The notes under the pieces are model-generated. The model saw only the letters and a program-made list of their open reading frames with translations. It was not told where the DNA came from and searched no databases. A stretch of DNA of 64,000 nt, from the NCBI GenBank assembly GCA_963714145.1, contig OY970235.1, forward strand, positions 1,116,001-1,180,000, in the 5' to 3' direction. Below are positions 59,642 to 64,000 of the stretch, piece by piece. Position 1 is the stretch's first letter; each line of letters opens with the position of its first letter. This stretch comes from JBBWZH01 sp035544115. GTDB taxonomy: Bacteria > Actinomycetota > Actinomycetes > Mycobacteriales > CADCTP01. The position numbers were made by a program, and so were the translations under genes.

Positions 59642-60856
59642 CTAGCCGCGGCTGGCGGGCCGGGCGACCAGCCGGTGCCGGCTCGTGGTGACCGGCCCGC
59701 TCGGCGCCGGCACCACCGGCTTGCCGTTCAGCAGCGGGTACCGGTCGGCCAGCCAGCTGATGGCGGCCACCGCCAGGTTCTGGTTCGCCGGCGGGTCGGC
59801 CATGAACTCCAGCAGTGCCGCGGCGACCAGCGGGGCGGCGAACGAGGTGCCGCTCCAGTTCGCGGTCAGGTTGAACGGGCCGATCTTGTTGGTGCCGAAG
59901 CCCACGGTGCCCGGCCCGAACGCGTTTTCCACTTGGCCGCCGAGCGCCCAGACGTCGGTGGAGAGCGGGTCGCTGAAGGTCGTCGGCTGGCCGGCATGGT
60001 TGGTCGCACCGACGCCGACGACCTGCTCGAACGCGGCCGGGAACGCCGGCAGCAGCGGCAGGCCGCCGCCCACGTTGCCGGCCGCGGCCACGAACAGCAC
60101 GCCCGGCCAGGCCCGGACCAGCTGCTCCAGCGCGGCCGGCGGGTGGTTCGGCTCGGCGAACGTGCCGCAGGACAGGTTCACCACCATGGTGTCCGGGTGC
60201 TGGTTGAGGTAGGTGTTGATGGCGGTGGCCAGCCCGAAGTCGTCCACCCCGCCGGTGTTGTCGAACACCCGGCGGACCGTCACGTCCGCCCCCGGCGCGG
60301 CGCAGGCCAGCACGCCGCTGACGAACATGCCGTGTGAATCGAACAGGCCCAGCACCTGGTTCGGCCCGGGCAGGGTGATCAGGTCGGCGCTGGTCGCCGC
60401 GGTGACCCTGGCCAGATAGGGACGGCCGGTGTGGAAGCTGGTCAGCAACCCGCTGTCGAACAGGACCACCTCGCCGGTACCCGGGAAGTTGCCGGTCGGC
60501 GGGGTCGCGGTGGACGGCACGGGCAGCCCGTCGCCGCCGCTGCTGACCCAGGGCTGCAGGATGTAGTTCGCGGTGACGACCTCGGCCAGGCTGGGTGCCT
60601 TGACGGCCAGCAGCTCCAGTTGCTTCAGGGTCGGCATGGTGCCGCCGACCTGGACCAGCGTCAGGCTCTGCCCGGCCGCCTTGCCCGGCGTCAACTGCGC
60701 CAGCGGCCGGACCGGTGCCTCCGGCCCGAGCACCTCGGCCAGCTCGGCCACCACGCCGTTCGGGGCGATGAGCTGCCCCTCGACGACGCGGATCGGCCGG
60801 CGGACCCCGCCGCCGCCGGGTGGGGCCGGCCGCTGGCTGGCGTTGCGCGGATGCAT
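59642..60856 (-). CDS. Subtilisin-like (S8) serine protease without signal peptide
   Basis: 404 residues. Catalytic residues are visible: Asp134 in VVLFDSGLL, His175 in DSHGMFVSGVL, Asn261 (oxyanion) in AAAGNVGGG, Ser338 in WSGTSFAAPLVAA. The N-terminus has no hydrophobic signal segment, so the enzyme is probably cytoplasmic; residues 1-120 may act as a prodomain. ATG 60856 has GGAGG upstream. It is divergent from the CHAT gene with only 41 bases between start codons, so the two proteases share one control region. Confidence 0.88.
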   Translation of the reverse strand: MHPRNASQRPAPPGGGGVRRPIRVVEGQLIAPNGVVAELAEVLGPEAPVRPLAQLTPGKAAGQSLTLVQVGGTMPTLKQLELLAVKAPSLAEVVTANYILQPWVSSGGDGLPVPSTATPPTGNFPGTGEVVLFDSGLLTSFHTGRPYLARVTAATSADLITLPGPNQVLGLFDSHGMFVSGVLACAAPGADVTVRRVFDNTGGVDDFGLATAINTYLNQHPDTMVVNLSCGTFAEPNHPPAALEQLVRAWPGVLFVAAAGNVGGGLPLLPAFPAAFEQVVGVGATNHAGQPTTFSDPLSTDVWALGGQVENAFGPGTVGFGTNKIGPFNLTANWSGTSFAAPLVAAALLEFMADPPANQNLAVAAISWLADRYPLLNGKPVVPAPSGPVTTSRHRLVARPASRG

Positions 60857-60897
60857 TGCATACCTCCAGTAGGAAATGTGCCTCTACCATTCGCGAG

Positions 60898-63750
60898 GTG
60901 GCTCCCGTGCCCGCGGATACACCTGAATGGCGGATTGCGAGCCGCGCGTTCGATCTTGCGCTGGCCGAGCCGGAGCAGGCCGTAACGCTGGCGACGAGCG
61001 CGATCACGGCCGCCCGCCGGCACCGCGACCCGGCCGAGCTCGCGCTGGCCCGGCACGCGCTCGGTCTGGCGCTGCGGTACCTGCAGCGGATGCCCGAGTC
61101 GGTGGCCACGCTGCGCCAGGCCGTGCGCACGGCGACCGCCGCCGGGCTGCTGGTGGAGGCGGCGCTGGCCCGGCGCAGCCTCGCGGTCAGCCTGACCTAC
61201 ATCGGCCGGCACCGGCTCGCGCTGGCCGCACTGGACCAGGCCGCGGCGGTGCTGTCCGGGGTGGAGCTGCAGGAGCTGATCGTGCAGCGCGGCACCGTGC
61301 TCTACCTGCTCGGCCGGCCGGCCGAGGTGGTCGCGACGGTGCCGTCCGCGCTGTTGCCGCTGACCGCCGCCGGCAGCCTGGTCTGGGTGGCCCGGGGCCG
61401 GAACGCGCTCGGCCTGGCCGAGGTCGAGCTGGGCCGGTTCGCCGACGCCGAGGACTCGTTCCGGCAGGCCGAGGAGCTGTTCGAGCAGCTCGGCCAGCAC
61501 GCCGACGCGGCCGGCAACCGGCACAACCGCGGCTGGGTCGCCTCGCTGCTCGGCGACGTACCGACCGCGCTGCGCCACTACGAGCAGGCCGAGCAGCGGT
61601 TCGCCGCGCTGCACCTGCCGCTGGTCGAGCTGCAGCTGGACCAGGCCCGGCTGCTGCTCGCCGCCGGTCTCGGCGCGCAGGCCGTCGCGGTGGCCCGCCG
61701 GGCGGCCGGTGAGCTGGCCGGCCGTGGCGCCCAGCTGATGTACCCGGACGCGCTGCTGATGCTCGGCGAGGCCACCCTGCTGGCCGGCGACGCGGCCGCG
61801 GCGACCCGGGCCGCGCAGCGGGCCCGGACGCTGTTCCACCGGCACGGCCAGCCCGGCCGGGAGGCGCAGGCCCGGCGGCTCGCGGTGCGGTCCCGGTTCG
61901 CGGCCGGCGAGCGCGGTGGCCGGCTGCAGCGGGAGGCGTTGCTCGCCGCCGCCGGGCTGGAGCAGGACCGGCGGTCCCCGGTCGCCGCCGACGCGATGCT
62001 GATCGCCGGCCGGCTCGCGCTCGAGCGGGGCGACCGGGCCGGCGCCGCGCGGGCGCTGCGCGCGGTCGCCGCGGGCCGCCGGCACGGCCCGGCGCAGGCC
62101 AGGTCACAGGCCTGGCTGGCCGCGGCGCTGCTCCGGCTGGACGGCGGTGACCGGCGCGGCGCGCTGGCCGCGCTGCTGGCCGGGCTGCGGGTGCTGGAAG
62201 CGCACCAGGCCGGCCTGGGCGCCATCGAGCTGCGGGCCAGCGTCGCCGGGGCGGCCGGCGAGCTGGTCGGGCTGGGCCGCCGGCTGGCGGTGGAGTCCGG
62301 CCGGCCGCGGCAGGCGCTGCGCTGGTTCGAGCACGGCCGGGCCACCGCGCTGCGGCTGCCCCCGGTCCGCCCACCGGCCGACCCGCAGCTGGCTGCCGCG
62401 CTGGGGGAGCTGCGGCTGCTGGCCGGTCAGCCGGACAGCCGGCGCCAGCGCGAGCTGCGTGACCTGGTCCGGCGCCGGACCCATCGGCTGGTCGGCGCGG
62501 CCGGCCCGGTCAGCCGGCTGGCGCCCACCGTGGACCGGATCCGGCCGGTGCTGGGCGACCGGGCCCTGGTCAGCATCTGCGCGGTGGACGGCCGGCTGCA
62601 CGCGGTCGTGATCACCGCCAGGTCGATCCGGCTGCGCCCGCTGGCCACGCTGGCCGACGTCTCGTACGAGGCCGGCTTCCTGCTGATGGCGCTGCGTCGG
62701 GTCCTGCTGTCCGGCGCCGCCGGCCCGGCCGCCCTCCGGTCCGGCGCGGTGGCCGGGATCGCGCCGGCGCCCGGGTCCGGGGTCGGGCCTGGGTCCGGGG
62801 ACGGGACCGGGTCCGGGGACGGGCCTGGGTCCGGGGACGGGACCGGGTCCGGGAGCGGCGCCGACGGTGGCCGGGCGGGCGGCCGGGAGCCGGACGGCGC
62901 GGCCGGCCGGGAGGCCTGGGCCGCGGCCGGCCTGGCGGCGTTGACCGCGGCCGGGGCCCGGGTGGACCGGCTGCTGCTGGCCCCGCTGCGGCCGCTGCTC
63001 GGCGACCGGGACGTGGTGCTGGTGCCACCGGCCGCGCTCTCCACGCTGCCGTGGCACGCGCTGCCGACGGTCGCCGGCCGGCCGGTGGTGGTCGCGCCGT
63101 CGGTGGCCGCCTGGTCGGCCGCCAGCACCCGCCCGCCGGCGATCGGTCCGATCGCGCTGATCGCCGGGCCCGACCTGCCGCACGCCGAGCCGGAAGTCGC
63201 CGCGCTCGCCGCCCGCTACCCGGCCGCCACCGTTCTCACCGGACCGGCCGCGACCGCCGCGGCCACCCTGGCCGCACTGGACGGAGCGTCGGTCGCGCAC
63301 CTGGCCGCGCACGGCACGGTCACCGCGGACAACCCGCTGTTCTCCGCGGTCCGGCTGGCCGACGGCCCGCTGATGGCGTACGACCTGGAGCGGATCGGCC
63401 GGCCGCCGGCGACCGTGGTGCTGTCCGCCTGCGACAGCGCGGCGAGCAGCGTGCAGGGCGAGGAGCTGCTCGGGCTGGCCGTGGTGCTGCTGCACGTCGG
63501 CGCCTGTTCGGTGGTCGGCACGGTCGCCCCGGTGCCGGACCAGGCCGCGTTGGCGGTGACCGGCGGGCTGCACCAGCTGATCGCGGCCGGTGTCCCGGCG
63601 CACCAGGCGCTGGCCCGTACCGTCGCCGGGTTGCGCGCCGCGGACGCGCCGCCGCTGGTGCAGGCGACCGCGCTGGCCTTCGTCGCCGTCGGCGGCACCC
63701 CGGGCCATCGGCCGGCGAACCCACCGGGGCCGGTCGCGGAGCGCGACTAG
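60898..63750 (+). CDS. TPR-CHAT protein (caspase-like cysteine protease)
   Basis: About 950 residues from GTG 60898 (GTG 60907 possible). Residues 10-330 are TPR-like helical repeats (ARHALGLALRYLQRMPESVA, GLAEVELGRFADAEDSFRQA). A helical middle follows, then a Gly/Ser/Asp linker (about residues 623-655) from an 18-base repeat, and a C-terminal CHAT domain. The catalytic dyad is visible: His805 in VAHLAAHGTVTADNPLFSAV and Cys845 in VVLSACDSAASSVQGEELLG. CHAT proteases are clan CD relatives of caspases and separase. The neighbouring sigma factor, unknown protein and subtilisin suggest a proteolytic signalling module. Confidence 0.88.
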   Translation: MAPVPADTPEWRIASRAFDLALAEPEQAVTLATSAITAARRHRDPAELALARHALGLALRYLQRMPESVATLRQAVRTATAAGLLVEAALARRSLAVSLTYIGRHRLALAALDQAAAVLSGVELQELIVQRGTVLYLLGRPAEVVATVPSALLPLTAAGSLVWVARGRNALGLAEVELGRFADAEDSFRQAEELFEQLGQHADAAGNRHNRGWVASLLGDVPTALRHYEQAEQRFAALHLPLVELQLDQARLLLAAGLGAQAVAVARRAAGELAGRGAQLMYPDALLMLGEATLLAGDAAAATRAAQRARTLFHRHGQPGREAQARRLAVRSRFAAGERGGRLQREALLAAAGLEQDRRSPVAADAMLIAGRLALERGDRAGAARALRAVAAGRRHGPAQARSQAWLAAALLRLDGGDRRGALAALLAGLRVLEAHQAGLGAIELRASVAGAAGELVGLGRRLAVESGRPRQALRWFEHGRATALRLPPVRPPADPQLAAALGELRLLAGQPDSRRQRELRDLVRRRTHRLVGAAGPVSRLAPTVDRIRPVLGDRALVSICAVDGRLHAVVITARSIRLRPLATLADVSYEAGFLLMALRRVLLSGAAGPAALRSGAVAGIAPAPGSGVGPGSGDGTGSGDGPGSGDGTGSGSGADGGRAGGREPDGAAGREAWAAAGLAALTAAGARVDRLLLAPLRPLLGDRDVVLVPPAALSTLPWHALPTVAGRPVVVAPSVAAWSAASTRPPAIGPIALIAGPDLPHAEPEVAALAARYPAATVLTGPAATAAATLAALDGASVAHLAAHGTVTADNPLFSAVRLADGPLMAYDLERIGRPPATVVLSACDSAASSVQGEELLGLAVVLLHVGACSVVGTVAPVPDQAALAVTGGLHQLIAAGVPAHQALARTVAGLRAADAPPLVQATALAFVAVGGTPGHRPANPPGPVAERD
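62766..62855 (+). repeat. 18-base in-frame repeat in the CHAT gene linker
   Basis: Copies of gggtccggggacgggacc and variants encode GSGDGTGSGDGP-type linker sequence between the helical region and the CHAT domain. Confidence 0.85.
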
Positions 63751-63774
63751 TACATTTGGGCCAGGATGAAACCC

Positions 63775-63780
63775 TATACT
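63775..63780 (+). promoter_or_regulatory. Possible -10 element upstream of the SARP gene
   Basis: TATACT in an AT-richer stretch 77 bases before the GTG at 63857. There is no convincing -35 box at the right distance, so this is tentative. Confidence 0.3.
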
Positions 63781-63856
63781 CCAGCCCGGTGTAGACCACC
63801 CACTCTGTAACTCTAAGTGACTGTTTGAGTAGGTCTGGCTGAGCCGAAGGGGTGAG

Positions 63857-64000
63857 GTGGCGCTCGACATCGAGGTGCGGCTGCTGGGGCCGGTCGAGGT
63901 GTGGGTGGCGGCTCGGCGGTTGGATCTCGGCCCGCGCAAGCAGCGTCTGGTGCTGGCTGTGCTCGCGTTGGAGCCCAACCGGGTGGTGCCGGTCGAGCGG
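63857..64000 (+). CDS. SARP/AfsR family transcriptional regulator, N-terminal part
   Basis: Open from GTG 63857 to the end of the window (48 codons). The sequence IEVRLLGPVEVWVAARRLDL, then GPRKQRLVLAVLALEPNRVV, is the start of the OmpR-like winged helix of SARP regulators (beta strand, then the RKQRxLLAxLAL helix). These usually activate specialised-metabolite genes or, when fused to NB-ARC and TPR domains, act as AfsR-type regulators. The rest lies outside the window. Confidence 0.88.
   Translation, partial: MALDIEVRLLGPVEVWVAARRLDLGPRKQRLVLAVLALEPNRVVPVER

Noticed and set aside
1..64000. tRNA, rRNA, insertion sequences or prophage genes
   Set aside because: No cloverleaf, rRNA core or transposase/integrase motifs were recognised by eye; a tRNA scan was not possible here.

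Overview
The window is very GC-rich actinomycete DNA: GC-biased third codon positions, many GTG starts, 4-base gene overlaps, a SARP regulator and a LuxR-AAA regulator. A chemoreceptor and a PilZ protein point to a motile cell. My guess is Micromonosporaceae (Actinoplanes-like), inferred from gene content only. No rRNA, tRNA, CRISPR array or transposase was seen.

Layout. 1-5.1 kb: glutamine synthetase tail, a sugar-binding-like protein, Lrp regulator, globin and a large LuxR-AAA regulator. 5.1-11.7 kb: secreted zinc protease, an ECF sigma factor with a CU044_5270-type partner, and a chemoreceptor. 11.7-15.8 kb: an overlapping ABC transporter/two-component operon on the minus strand. 16-19.4 kb: two membrane glycosyltransferases. 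19.5-21.1 kb: a small island with a lone HicB, two DnaA-box sequences, nested hairpins, an unknown gene and a PIN-type toxin-antitoxin pair. 21.1-23.7 kb: metallophosphoesterase, cobS and cobU on the minus strand.

23.9-44.8 kb: a cobalamin riboswitch followed by a 16-gene operon (cbiB, cobQ, cobN, chelatase I/D subunit, cobO, cobB, cobI, cobM, cbiD, cobL, cbiG-cobJ, ferredoxin, cobH, cbiX, cobC, cobT), nearly all joined by ATGA or GTGA overlaps. From about 31.47 to 42.62 kb the reading frames are broken by about 50 single-base gains or losses, yet the proteins read through cleanly if each is repaired. Nearly every indel can be placed at a codon third position. That looks like a consensus built from two related sequences rather than gene decay.

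44.8-58.2 kb: DUF5999-like protein, GH13 enzyme with MarR regulator and divergent FUSC exporter, PilZ protein, several unknowns, a second FUSC protein behind a strong palindrome, a haloalkane dehalogenase, and a FAD oxidoreductase/methyltransferase pair resembling the TmsA/TmsB system for 10-methyl fatty acids. 58.3-63.8 kb: the most promising uncharacterised module, an ECF-like sigma factor, an unknown partner, an apparently cytoplasmic subtilisin and a divergent TPR-CHAT (caspase-like) protease. The window ends inside a SARP regulator.

Short in-frame tandem repeats recur throughout, including inside core enzymes (CbiB, CobN, CobC) and linkers (CHAT protein, FUSC protein).
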